From Pseudomonadota bacterium (GTDB taxonomy: Bacteria; Pseudomonadota; Gammaproteobacteria; Acidiferrobacterales; Sulfurifustaceae): 11,652 nt of DNA. The stretch is from NCBI GenBank assembly GCA_020354085.1, contig CP070641.1, forward strand, positions 2,057,849 through 2,069,500, read 5' to 3'. Position numbers and translations under genes: made by a program. The notes beneath the pieces were generated by a model. That model saw nothing but the letters and a program-made list of their open reading frames with translations. It was not told the DNA's origin and ran no database searches. Positions 6,277 through 11,652 of this stretch are shown here, one piece after another. Numbering within the stretch: position 1 is the stretch's first letter; each line of letters opens with the position of its first letter.

Positions 6277-6968
6277 TCGTTGTCGGCCGGCCCTGCCTGC
6301 ATCGCCACCATCGGTTCGGCCTCGGCCGCCTCCGATACGGCGTCGCCCGCAGCCGGGGAAGCAGGGGCATCGGATTCCGCCTCGCTCGCGTCTTCGCTCG
6401 CACCCGGGGCTGTGCCGAGTTCTGCAGCGATCTCGGCGATTTCACGCATCTGGGCAAGGGTCGGCAGGTTTTCCAGGCTTGCCAGATTGAAGTACTCAAG
6501 AAACCCACGCGTCGTGCCGTACAGCATCGGGCGGCCGGGCACTTCTTTGCGACCGACCTCGCGAATCCATTCGCGTTCCAGCAGCGTCTTGATGATCTCG
6601 CTAGATACGGTCACACCGCGAATACCCTCGATGTCACCGCGCGTGACCGGTTGCTTGTAGGCGATGATTGAGAGTGTCTCGAGCAGCGCGCGCGAATAGC
6701 GCGGCGGCCGCTCCTCGACCAGCTGCGCGATCATTGGTGCATAGGTCTCGCGCGTCTGGATACGCCAGGCCTTGTCGATCTGCTTGAGCTCGATACCGCG
6801 CTTGGCGTAATCCTTCTCCAAGGCCGCGAGCGCGCTTTTTACCTCATCGCGCGTCGGGCGCGAGTCCTGCGGGAACATCGCCAGCATTTTCTCGACGGTC
6901 AACGGTTGGCCGGCGGCGAGCAAGGCTGCCTCCAAAAGGTTTTTCAGTTCCGTATTGGCTTGTTGCAT
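6273..6968 (-). CDS. scpB: Segregation and condensation protein B
   Basis: 231 residues, ATG 6968 to TGA 6273-6275. ScpB is the winged-helix partner of the SMC-ScpA chromosome condensation complex. The N-terminal winged helix begins LKNLLEAALLAAGQPLTVEK, and the second contains RYSRALLETLSIIAYKQPVT and a GIRGVTVSSEIIKTLLEREW-like stretch with the GRPMLYGTT wing. After about residue 165 the protein becomes an Ala/Glu/Asp-rich, probably disordered tail, which is common in proteobacterial ScpB. Its start overlaps the scpA stop as TGATG (one shared base), with AAGGCGG as a likely Shine-Dalgarno inside scpA, so the two proteins are translationally coupled. Its own stop overlaps the rluB GTG start. 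Confidence 0.95.
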   Translation of the reverse strand: MQQANTELKNLLEAALLAAGQPLTVEKMLAMFPQDSRPTRDEVKSALAALEKDYAKRGIELKQIDKAWRIQTRETYAPMIAQLVEERPPRYSRALLETLSIIAYKQPVTRGDIEGIRGVTVSSEIIKTLLEREWIREVGRKEVPGRPMLYGTTRGFLEYFNLASLENLPTLAQMREIAEIAAELGTAPGASEDASEAESDAPASPAAGDAVSEAAEAEPMVAMQAGPADNE

Positions 6969-7759
6969 CAGGCGGCCGCCTTTACGTGGATGGGATCATA
7001 GGGTTCCTGCTGGACGATCACGATCAGCGACTCCTTCATCAGCTCCAGAATCGCGAGGAAGGTCACCACCAATCCGAGCCGACCCTCTTTGAGATCGAAT
7101 AGGGACTCGAAGCTCGTGAAGTTCTCGGCGTTGATGCGCGTCAGGATTTCGGTCATGCGTTCGCGCACGCTCAAGGGCTCGAGCCGGATGCGATGATGGC
7201 GATAGAGCTCGGCACGTGCCATCACTTGGCGGAAGGCATCGAGCAGATCGGTGAGCGTCACATTGGGCTGCGGCCGTTGGCTCGGCTCGCACTTGGACTC
7301 GATCAACACCAAATGCACCTCGCGTCCCACGCGCGGCAGGCGGTCGATGTTCTCCGCGGCCATGCGGAAGCGCTCGTACTCTTGCAGGCGCCGCACCAGT
7401 TCAGCGCGCGGGTCGGCCTCCTCCGCCGGCAACTCGGCCGGACGTGGCAGGAGCAGGCGCGACTTGATCTCGGCCAGCGTGGCGGCCATCACCAAATACT
7501 CCGCAGCCAGCTCGAGCTTCACCTGGCGCATGAGTTCCACATAGGCCATGTACTGGCGCGTGATCTCGGCGATCGGAATATCGAGGATATCGATATTCTG
7601 CTTGCGGATGAGGTATAGCAGCAGATCGAGCGGACCCTGAAAGGTCTCGAGGAACACCTCGAGCGCTTCGGGAGGAATGTACAGGTCTTCCGGGAGGGTA
7701 AGGACGGCCTCGCCGTTTACCTTGGCGATAGGATCGATGGTCGTATCCGTCTCGTTCAT
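6968..7759 (-). CDS. scpA: Segregation and condensation protein A (kleisin)
   Basis: 263 residues, ATG 7759. ScpA is the kleisin that bridges SMC heads and binds ScpB during chromosome compaction and segregation. The diagnostic N-terminal segment FQGPLDLLLYLIRKQNIDIL (40-59) and the following PIAEITRQYMAYVE are present, then AAEYLVMAATLAEIKSRLLL, a charged middle (about 106-180), and the C-terminal winged-helix segment ending LVVTFLAILELMKESLIVIV. Length is normal. The start directly abuts the trpS stop (no bases between) and has no clear Shine-Dalgarno, so coupling to trpS is likely. Confidence 0.96.
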   Translation of the reverse strand: MNETDTTIDPIAKVNGEAVLTLPEDLYIPPEALEVFLETFQGPLDLLLYLIRKQNIDILDIPIAEITRQYMAYVELMRQVKLELAAEYLVMAATLAEIKSRLLLPRPAELPAEEADPRAELVRRLQEYERFRMAAENIDRLPRVGREVHLVLIESKCEPSQRPQPNVTLTDLLDAFRQVMARAELYRHHRIRLEPLSVRERMTEILTRINAENFTSFESLFDLKEGRLGLVVTFLAILELMKESLIVIVQQEPYDPIHVKAAA

Positions 7760-8980
7760 TCAGTTGTATCCGAGGCCCATCGCGTTGCGTACCGCGTCGA
7801 GCGTCTGTTCCGCCACCTCGCGCGCCCGCTGGCAACCGTTGGCCATGATATTTTTAACCAAAATGGGGTCGCGTGAAAACTCCGACGCGCGCTCCTGAAT
7901 CGGCTTGAGCTCCTGCAGCACCGCGTCGATTACCGGGCGCTTGCATTCCAAGCAGCCGATACCGGCGGAACGGCACCCCTCCTGCACCCACTGCTGCATT
8001 TTCTCGTCGGAGTACACCAAGTGGAATTCCCACACTGGGCACTTGTCGGGATTGCCGGGGTCGGTACGACGCACGCGCGCCGGATCGGTGGGCATGGTCT
8101 TGAGCTTCTGTTCGACCTCGGCCGGTGGATCGCGCAGCGAGATGGTGTTGTCATAGGACTTGGACATCTTGCGACCATCGAGCCCCGGCATCTTGGCCGC
8201 CGCGGTGAGCCGTGCCTGTGGCTCCGGCAGAATCATCTTGCCGCCACCCTCGAGGTAGCCGAACAAGCGCTCTTTATCGCCCAAGGTGATGTTTTTCTGG
8301 CCTTCCAGCAGCGCACGCGCTGTGGCCAGCGCGTCGGCATCACCCTGTTCCAGATAGGCGGTACGCAGCTCAAGATAGAGCTTGGCGTTCTTCTTGCCCA
8401 TCTTCTTTATGGCCTTCTCCGCCAATTCTTCATAGCCGGGCTCGCGGCCATAGAGGTGGTTGAAGCGACGCGCCACCTCGCGCGTCAACTCGACATGGGC
8501 TACCTGATCTTCACCCACCGGGACGATGCCGGCGCGATAGGCCAGGATATCGGCGCTTTGCAACAGCGGATAACCGAGAAAACCATAGGTATCCAGATCT
8601 TTCTCGCGCAACTGGGCCTGCTGATCCTTATAGGTCGGCACGCGTTCGAGCCAGGATAACGGCGTAATCATCGACAGAAGCGCGTGCAGCTCGGCGTGTT
8701 CCGGCACGCGCGATTGAATGAATAACGTCGCGGCGTTGTGATCGACTCCGGCGGCCAACCAGTCTGCCACCATTTCCCACACCGACTCGCCAATGATTTG
8801 CGGATTCTCATAGTGGGTCGTGAGCGCATGCCAATCGGCCACGAAGAAATAGCACTCGTATTGCTGCTGTAACTGCACCCAATTCTTGAGCACACCGTGA
8901 TAGTGGCCGAGATGCAGGCGGCCGGTCGGACGCATGCCCGAGAGCACCCGTTGCGCTTGTCCGGGGAGAACGGCGCTCAT
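7760..8980 (-). CDS. trpS: Tryptophanyl-tRNA synthetase, long form
   Basis: 406 residues, ATG 8980. This class I synthetase charges tRNA-Trp. The HIGH-type motif is HLGH (23-26) in MRPTGRLHLGHYHG, and KMSKS is 271-275. SADILAYRA and VPVGEDQVAHVELTRE form the usual tryptophan and ATP pocket region. It is about 70 residues longer than the roughly 330-residue E. coli type; the extra part lies between the RRFNHLYG segment and the KMSKS loop, at about 179-250, and is rich in Lys, Glu and Leu. Long forms are known in other proteobacteria, so this is a type and not a damaged gene. The C-terminal domain has GCLECKRPVI (342-351). Eight bases separate it from the protease gene upstream; no Shine-Dalgarno is evident. 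Confidence 0.96.
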   Translation of the reverse strand: MSAVLPGQAQRVLSGMRPTGRLHLGHYHGVLKNWVQLQQQYECYFFVADWHALTTHYENPQIIGESVWEMVADWLAAGVDHNAATLFIQSRVPEHAELHALLSMITPLSWLERVPTYKDQQAQLREKDLDTYGFLGYPLLQSADILAYRAGIVPVGEDQVAHVELTREVARRFNHLYGREPGYEELAEKAIKKMGKKNAKLYLELRTAYLEQGDADALATARALLEGQKNITLGDKERLFGYLEGGGKMILPEPQARLTAAAKMPGLDGRKMSKSYDNTISLRDPPAEVEQKLKTMPTDPARVRRTDPGNPDKCPVWEFHLVYSDEKMQQWVQEGCRSAGIGCLECKRPVIDAVLQELKPIQERASEFSRDPILVKNIMANGCQRAREVAEQTLDAVRNAMGLGYN

Positions 8981-8988
8981 GCTGTCGG

Positions 8989-9642
8989 CTACAACCCTAC
9001 CGCCGCCGTCACGAGCTTCGTGACCAGGGATATGAGCGGGCTAATCAGAAACCACAGTACCCCGCTGACCATAAGCGCAATCAGAATAAAGAATCCATAC
9101 GGCTCAACGCGGCTCAAATACCAACCCCAACGGCCGGGCAGCAATCCAACCGCGACGCGACCGCCATCGAGCGGCGGCAGCGGCAGGAGATTGAATACCA
9201 TCAGCAACACGTTAATGAGAATGCCGATTTCCCCCATGTAGCGCAGCGGCACCGCCGCCCACTCGGGGGCGAAAAGGCTCAGCTTCGCCACCAGGGCCCA
9301 GCCGAGGGCCATCAACAGATTGGCTGCGGGGCCGGCGGCCGCGACCAATACCATGTCACGCTTGGGATGGCGCAGGTTTTCCCAAGTCACTGGTACCGGC
9401 TTGGCCCAGCCAAACAGAAAGCGCGCACCGATCAGCAACAGCAAGCCCGGCACCAAGACGGTGCCAATTGGGTCGATATGCTTTAGCGGATTAAGGGTGA
9501 GACGCCCCAAGCGCTGCGCGGTGGGATCGCCGAGTTGTTTGGCGGCCCAACCGTGAGCAACTTCATGGACAGTGATGGCGAACAGGATCGGCAGGATGGA
9601 TACCGCGATGATCTGCGGCAAGGAAAGACTCACCTCGTGCAT
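8989..9642 (-). CDS. Site-2 protease family membrane metalloprotease (M50)
   Basis: 217 residues, ATG 9642. It is a small multi-pass inner-membrane protease of the M50/site-2 protease family (YwhC-like), with zinc ligands H26 and H30 in the HEVAH motif of the first long membrane helix and the third ligand D159 in NLLPLPPLDGG. The order HExxH, GPAAN (104-108) and LDGG is standard, and further hydrophobic segments run to the C-terminus. There is no PDZ domain, unlike RseP. Its substrate is not known. Genes of this type often sit upstream of trpS-scpAB in gammaproteobacteria, as here, without a demonstrated functional link. It appears to be first in its transcription unit: a strong -10 lies only 6 bases upstream and no Shine-Dalgarno is present. 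Confidence 0.93.
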   Translation of the reverse strand: MHEVSLSLPQIIAVSILPILFAITVHEVAHGWAAKQLGDPTAQRLGRLTLNPLKHIDPIGTVLVPGLLLLIGARFLFGWAKPVPVTWENLRHPKRDMVLVAAAGPAANLLMALGWALVAKLSLFAPEWAAVPLRYMGEIGILINVLLMVFNLLPLPPLDGGRVAVGLLPGRWGWYLSRVEPYGFFILIALMVSGVLWFLISPLISLVTKLVTAAVGL

Positions 9643-9648
9643 CGTCGC

Positions 9649-9677
9649 AGTATATCAAGGCCGGCCGCCTCGACCAA
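9649..9677 (-). promoter_or_regulatory. Extended -10 promoter for protease-trpS-scpAB-rluB, leaderless start
   Basis: On the minus strand TGA-TATACT (9657-9649) is an extended -10 with 5 of 6 core matches. TTGGTC (9677-9672) lies exactly 17 bases upstream as a weak -35 (3 of 6). Only 6 bases (GCGACG) separate the -10 from the ATG at 9642, so transcription would begin at or next to the A of the start codon. Confidence 0.55.
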
Positions 9678-9696
9678 CGCAAGAAACCTCCAAAAC

Positions 9697-9713
9697 ACCT
9701 TACGAATGAAGGT
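9697..9713 (-). terminator. Weak hairpin after yciO
   Basis: ACCTT and AAGGT arms pair around a 7-base loop, and on the minus strand the stem is followed by GTTTTGG. It begins just after the yciO stop (9719). The stem is short and AT-rich, so it is at best a weak terminator separating rnm-yciO from the protease unit. Confidence 0.3.
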
Positions 9714-9718
9714 CTTGA

Positions 9719-10339
9719 CTAGGAAAACGGCGTCGGGTCACCCTTGCCAACGCGCGTTACTTGTGCTGTGCCGTCGTGCAGTTCGACCACGGTACTCGCC
9801 TCCAAGCCAGTTGCACCGCCATCGATCACCAGATCCAAGGCATGCTCGAGCTTTTCGCGTATCTCCTGGGGATCGCTCAGCGGATAATCCTCGTCCGGTA
9901 GCGATAGCGTTGAACTCATCAAGGGCTCACCCAGTTCGGCCAACAGGGCGCGCGCGATCGGATGGTCCGGCACGCGCAGGCCAATCGTGCGACGTTTGGG
10001 GTTCTGCAGGCGGCGCGGCACCTCGCGGGTTGCCGGCAGAATAAACGTGTACGGACCCGGCGTATGGGCCTTGAGAATGCGGTAGTCGGCATTGGTCACC
10101 ATCGCGTAGGTGGCAAGCTCCGAGAGGTCACGACACACGAGCGTGAAGTTGTGCCGTTCATCGACGCGCCGGATGCGGCGAATACGCTCCATCGCGTCTT
10201 TGTCGCCGATGTGGCAACCGAGCGCGTAGCTGGAATCCGTCGGATAGGCGATCACCCCACCCGCGCGCACGATTTCGACCGCGCGCTTGATCAGGCGCGG
10301 CTGCGGGTGCGTCGGATGGACCTCGAAGTACTGAGCCAT
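9719..10339 (-). CDS. yciO: YciO/YrdC-family (Sua5-like) protein
   Basis: 206 residues, the same size as E. coli YciO, from ATG 10339. The Sua5/YciO/YrdC fold is shown by GGVIAYPTDSSYALGC (27-42), the IRRVDERHNFTLVCRDLSEL segment, GLRVPDHPIARALL, the SSTLSLP stretch and a C-terminal DGGATGLEASTVVEL. YrdC and Sua5 make threonylcarbamoyl-AMP for the tRNA t6A modification; YciO is a paralogue whose role is less settled. A longer in-frame version starting at 10528 would lie within rnm and is unlikely. The start is 31 bases after the rnm stop with only a weak Shine-Dalgarno (AAGG), so the two genes are probably one transcript. Confidence 0.93.
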   Translation of the reverse strand: MAQYFEVHPTHPQPRLIKRAVEIVRAGGVIAYPTDSSYALGCHIGDKDAMERIRRIRRVDERHNFTLVCRDLSELATYAMVTNADYRILKAHTPGPYTFILPATREVPRRLQNPKRRTIGLRVPDHPIARALLAELGEPLMSSTLSLPDEDYPLSDPQEIREKLEHALDLVIDGGATGLEASTVVELHDGTAQVTRVGKGDPTPFS

Positions 10340-10370
10340 GGAGGAACCTGACCTTGCGTACTCGATAACG

Positions 10371-11207
10371 CTAGGCCGCGTGCGGCCAGCCGTCCCATAC
10401 GGGTTTGAGCCCTTCGGGTAGTGCGGGCAGACGCCCGAGCTCCACCCAGGCGTTTTCCGGACCATGGTAGTCAGAACCGAGGGAGGCCTTGAGATCGTGC
10501 GCGCGCGCGATGGATCCGAAATGCGCATTGGTCTGGACCGGCTGGTTGCCCGAGATCACTTCGATCGCCGCACCCCCGCAGTCCTTAAATTCGGTAAGTA
10601 GCGCCTTGAGCTTGCTGTGCGTGAGCTGGTAGCGGCCCGGATGCGCGACCACGGCGTCACCCCCGGCGCCCGTAATCCAGTCCACGGCCTCGCTCAGTGT
10701 CGCCCATTCGCCGGGCACATAGGCTGGGCGGCTGCGTGACAGGTAGTGATCGAATGCCTCCTGCACGCTCGTCACGCGACCCTGCTGCACCAGGAAACGT
10801 GCAAAGTGGGTGCGCGACACGATTGCGCCCTTGGCGAACTGTCCGGCGCCGGCCAGCGCCCCATCGATGCCGCGCTTGGCGAGCCGGCGATCAATCTCCT
10901 GCGCGCGCCAGTTACGGAATTCACGCAGACGCGTGAGTCCACGCTCCAGCTCGTCATGCCCGGGGTGAATATTGAGCCCGACGATGTGCACGGTCTGCTT
11001 TCGCCAGGTCACGGAGATCTCAACGCCGGCCACGAGCGACAGCGCGTGGCCGGAGGCCGCGCGCTGCGCCTCGGTGATGCCGTCGGTGGTGTCGTGGTCG
11101 GTGAGCGCCAGCACATCCACGCCCTGCTCGACCGCGCGCGCGATCAGGGCCGACGGCGTGAGCGTACCGTCAGAGGCGATACTGTGGCTGTGCAGGTCGT
11201 AACGCAC
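10371..11207 (-). CDS. rnm: PHP-domain 5'-3' exoribonuclease Rnm (YciV)
   Basis: 278 residues, GTG start at 11207 (no ATG is available upstream in frame before the control region). It is a PHP-family phosphoesterase with the expected metal ligands: H6 and H8 in DLHSHS, D13, the TDHDT block (36-40), E63 in GVEIS, H74, H134 in SRTHF, H189 in VVAHPGRY, and D246 and H248 in LGSDYHGP. E. coli YciV (RNase AM) trims 5' ends of rRNA, including 5S, in a 5'-3' direction and can hydrolyse short nucleotides and 3',5'-nucleotide bisphosphates. All motifs and length are normal. It is first in a leftward unit with yciO and is divergent from yciB, as in E. coli and relatives. Confidence 0.94.
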   Translation of the reverse strand: MRYDLHSHSIASDGTLTPSALIARAVEQGVDVLALTDHDTTDGITEAQRAASGHALSLVAGVEISVTWRKQTVHIVGLNIHPGHDELERGLTRLREFRNWRAQEIDRRLAKRGIDGALAGAGQFAKGAIVSRTHFARFLVQQGRVTSVQEAFDHYLSRSRPAYVPGEWATLSEAVDWITGAGGDAVVAHPGRYQLTHSKLKALLTEFKDCGGAAIEVISGNQPVQTNAHFGSIARAHDLKASLGSDYHGPENAWVELGRLPALPEGLKPVWDGWPHAA

Positions 11208-11241
11208 GAGTGCAATGGGCGGGCTAGCGGCGCGGGGGCGC

Positions 11242-11247
11242 TATAAT
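11242..11247 (+). promoter_or_regulatory. Perfect TATAAT in the rnm-yciB divergent region
   Basis: A perfect -10 hexamer on the plus strand, but GC-rich sequence at the -35 distance (11218-11225) gives no -35. If used it would start yciB transcripts with a leader of about 98 bases that contains the hairpin at 11258-11272. On the minus strand the overlapping TATAGC (11245-11240) could serve rnm, also without a -35. Confidence 0.35.
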
Positions 11248-11257
11248 CGCCTATTGT

Positions 11258-11272
11258 GTGGCGCTATGCCAC
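11258..11272. promoter_or_regulatory. Perfect inverted repeat in the rnm-yciB region
   Basis: GTGGC (11258-11262) and GCCAC (11268-11272) form a perfect dyad around a 5-base loop GCTAT. It lies just downstream of TATAAT and could be a small operator or a leader hairpin. No function can be assigned. Confidence 0.3.
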
Positions 11273-11295
11273 CTTTGGCAGGGCGCCCGATCGAG

Positions 11296-11325
11296 TTGCC
11301 ACCCCCCGCTCGGCGATGCGAGAAT
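11296..11325 (+). promoter_or_regulatory. Candidate yciB promoter
   Basis: TTGCCA (11296-11301, 5 of 6 to the -35 consensus), an 18-base spacer, and an extended -10 TGc-GAGAAT (11317-11325, 4 of 6 in the core). A transcript would start near 11332, about 20 bases before the yciB ATG. The ribosome binding site there is weak (GCGAAG). Confidence 0.45.
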
Positions 11326-11351
11326 AGCCCTACACAATCCCCGCGAAGTCT

Positions 11352-11652
11352 ATGAAATTCCTCTACGATCTTTTGCCGCTGCTGCTGTTTTTTGCGGCCT
11401 ACAAGCTCTATGACATCTACACCGCCACCGCGGTGGCGATCGTCGCCTCACTGGTTCAGGTGGGTGGCTACTGGTGGAAGCATCGGCGCTTCGAGACCAT
11501 GCAGGTCGTCACGCTCGGCGTGATTGCGGTGTTCGGCAGCTTAACGATCGTGCTGCAGGACGACACGTTTATCAAATGGAAGCCAACCCTGGTCTATTGG
11601 ATCCTCGGCGCCCTGGTTCTCGGTAGCCAACTGGTTGGAAATCGCACCATCA
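11352..11652 (+). CDS. yciB: Septation inner-membrane protein YciB/IspZ, 3' end missing
   Basis: The first 100 codons are present, from ATG 11352, and the window ends inside the gene; the family is about 180 residues. The protein is an inner-membrane protein needed for normal cell envelope and septum formation (intracellular septation protein A). Diagnostic segments are KFLYDLLPLLLFFAAYKLYD at the N-terminus, IYTATAVAIVASLVQV, GYWWKHRRFETMQVVTLG, and DDTFIKWKPTLVYW (about 74-87), with hydrophobic helices between them. It is divergent from rnm across a 144-base region, as in E. coli where yciB and yciV are close neighbours. Nothing unusual is visible in the part present. Confidence 0.95.
   Translation, partial: MKFLYDLLPLLLFFAAYKLYDIYTATAVAIVASLVQVGGYWWKHRRFETMQVVTLGVIAVFGSLTIVLQDDTFIKWKPTLVYWILGALVLGSQLVGNRTI

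Noticed and set aside
5560..6660. Long plus-strand open frame of 366 codons
   Set aside because: Antisense to rluB and scpB, both clearly coding; the translation is low-complexity and typical of GC-rich shadow frames.
6970..6981. Perfect 12-base palindrome AGGCGGCCGCCT
   Set aside because: It is formed by alanine codons at the end of scpA; no reason to think it is a regulatory site.
10340..10528. Upstream extension of yciO to 10528
   Set aside because: It would overlap rnm, and YciO homology and normal length begin at ATG 10339.

Overview
This window is a piece of a GC-rich proteobacterial chromosome, most likely gammaproteobacterial. The main evidence is the right half. There rnm (yciV), yciO, a site-2 protease gene, trpS, scpA, scpB and rluB run leftward, and yciB (ispZ) is divergent from them; this is a familiar gammaproteobacterial arrangement. 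The metallo-beta-lactamase-fold protein and the chromate genes would fit a metal-exposed or sulfur-oxidising lineage, but that is inference. I see no rRNA, tRNA, CRISPR array, insertion sequence or prophage gene. No gene-free stretch exceeds 300 bases; the longest is the 144-base divergent region at 11208-11351.

Region 1 (1-447, + strand): the 3' part of an RsbW-type GHKL ATP-binding protein, probably an anti-sigma-factor kinase, cut by the window edge. Its stop codon lies in the loop of a perfect GC hairpin.

Region 2 (555-4261, - strand): a five-gene chromate-resistance operon, in transcription order full-length chrB, chrA efflux pump, an Fe/Mn-superoxide-dismutase homologue (chrC type), a single-domain rhodanese (chrE type), and a second short protein holding only the ChrB C-terminal domain. 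Gaps are 2-10 bases and one pair overlaps as ATGA, so the genes are probably co-transcribed. The likely logic is that ChrB senses chromate and controls the operon, ChrA exports chromate, and the SOD-like and rhodanese proteins deal with oxidative and thiol damage. The SOD homologue keeps its four metal ligands but lacks residues usually needed around the active site.

Region 3 (4262-5247): a 65-base divergent region with a 42-base two-tier dyad (candidate ChrB operator), then a rightward gene for a predicted periplasmic metallo-beta-lactamase-fold protein. In this protein the normal HxHxDH zinc motif is replaced by N-S-Q-N-H-Y. It shares the control region with the chr operon.

Region 4 (5260-11207, - strand): housekeeping genes. 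rnm-yciO form one leftward unit. A strong extended -10 promoter just before the site-2 protease gene probably starts a second unit (site-2 protease, trpS, scpA, scpB, rluB) with an almost leaderless mRNA. trpS-scpA-scpB-rluB are tightly coupled (abutting, TGATG, GTGA). The chr/MBL block meets this core block at two converging stop codons only 12 bases apart.

Region 5 (11208-11652): divergent control region and the first 100 codons of yciB (ispZ), cut by the window edge.
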